Source: Planctomycetaceae bacterium
GTDB taxonomy: Bacteria > Planctomycetota > Planctomycetia > Pirellulales > Pirellulaceae
DNA: 13,340 nucleotides
Assembly (NCBI GenBank): GCA_007133715.1
Contig: SLMF01000457.1
Span: 1 to 13,340 of the forward strand
Reading direction: 5' to 3'
Positions 13,163 to 13,340 of the stretch are shown piece by piece. How positions within the stretch are numbered: the stretch's first letter is position 1; every line of letters begins with the position of its first letter. The notes beneath the pieces were generated by a model, which worked only from the letters and a program-made list of their open reading frames with translations, was not told where the DNA came from and did no database searches. A program made the translations under genes and the position numbers.

Positions 13163-13340
13163 GTGCCTCGATCTGTGCTTGAAGCGATCCGGTCAGGTCT
13201 TTGGGATTTCGAGCCGGAGCCTCAGGAACCGAAGTGTTACGAAGCGACGGGAGCCCTTCCCGGGTCCGACGAGAAATTGGAAGTGATGGCTCGCCGCATC
13301 CGCATGGGATACCCTCTGTGGCACCCGCAGGATCGCTGCA
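13163..13340 (+). CDS. 5' end of an unrecognised gene (GTG start), cut by the window edge
   Basis: A GTG at 13163-13165 follows an unusually long Shine-Dalgarno stretch (GGAGGAGAGGAGG at 13144-13156). The frame then stays open for 59 codons to the edge. The protein begins MPRSVLEAIRSGLWDFEPEP and continues with a TGALPGSDEKLEVMARRIR segment and GYPLWHPQDR. A helical first part, acidic linker and basic helix with a WHP motif are visible. From memory it resembles short conserved proteins of unknown function in planctomycetes, but I cannot name a family. Codon use is like that of the neighbours. It has its own promoter and a hairpin-rich leader, so it is probably separately regulated from mfnB. 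Confidence 0.7.
   Translation, partial: MPRSVLEAIRSGLWDFEPEPQEPKCYEATGALPGSDEKLEVMARRIRMGYPLWHPQDRC

Noticed and set aside
1..13340. CRISPR array, tRNA, rRNA, transposase or integrase
   Set aside because: No regularly spaced direct repeats with spacers, no tRNA cloverleaf and no transposase or integrase motif was seen on either strand. The 13-bp repeats at 7168-7206 have no spacers.

Overview
The window looks like chromosomal DNA of a planctomycete, probably from the Pirellula-like lineage. Two genes carry this reading. One is a secreted protein built of 'YTV' motifs (8314-9324), a family known essentially from planctomycete cell walls. The other is an MfnB-type enzyme of methanofuran/tetrahydromethanopterin-linked C1 metabolism (12226-12927), which among bacteria occurs mainly in planctomycetes and methylotrophic proteobacteria. 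Most of the window is GC-rich by eye. The first ~1.9 kb is visibly poorer in GC and holds a DNA methyltransferase, which suggests acquired DNA.

Left arm, minus strand (1-6957): an Eco57I/PglX-like adenine methyltransferase without a usable canonical start codon; a gene-poor stretch with one possible small membrane ORF; a lipoprotein-type cyclophilin that has lost its catalytic arginine; a rhomboid protease directly downstream of xylose isomerase xylA (19-bp gap, likely one transcript); and a primary-type sigma-70 factor with a non-ATG start. A divergent regulatory region (6958-7276) separates the sigma gene from the rightward genes. It has a perfect TATAAT box and a leader made of three 13-bp tandem repeats plus a hairpin.

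Right arm, plus strand (7277-13340): a stand-alone receiver-domain response regulator; a 99-aa protein with two CxxC pairs; the YTV protein with its own promoter and a 5' stem-loop; a Tat-exported FAD-dependent oxidoreductase; a membrane-anchored SGNH/GDSL hydrolase with an altered block III, overlapping the mfnB-like gene by ATGA; and the 5' end of an unrecognised gene starting with GTG, preceded by a promoter and a leader resembling a transcription attenuator.

Most genes are housekeeping or typical of the lineage, and I see no multi-gene defence or biosynthetic system complete in this window. The points most worth a second look are non-coding or residue-level: the attenuator-like leader (13016-13162), the structured intergenic region at 11028-11263, the repeat element at 7168-7245 with a possible second copy cut by the left edge, the methyltransferase start, the cyclophilin without its catalytic Arg, and the GGHD variant in the SGNH hydrolase. 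No tRNA, rRNA, CRISPR array or insertion sequence was seen.
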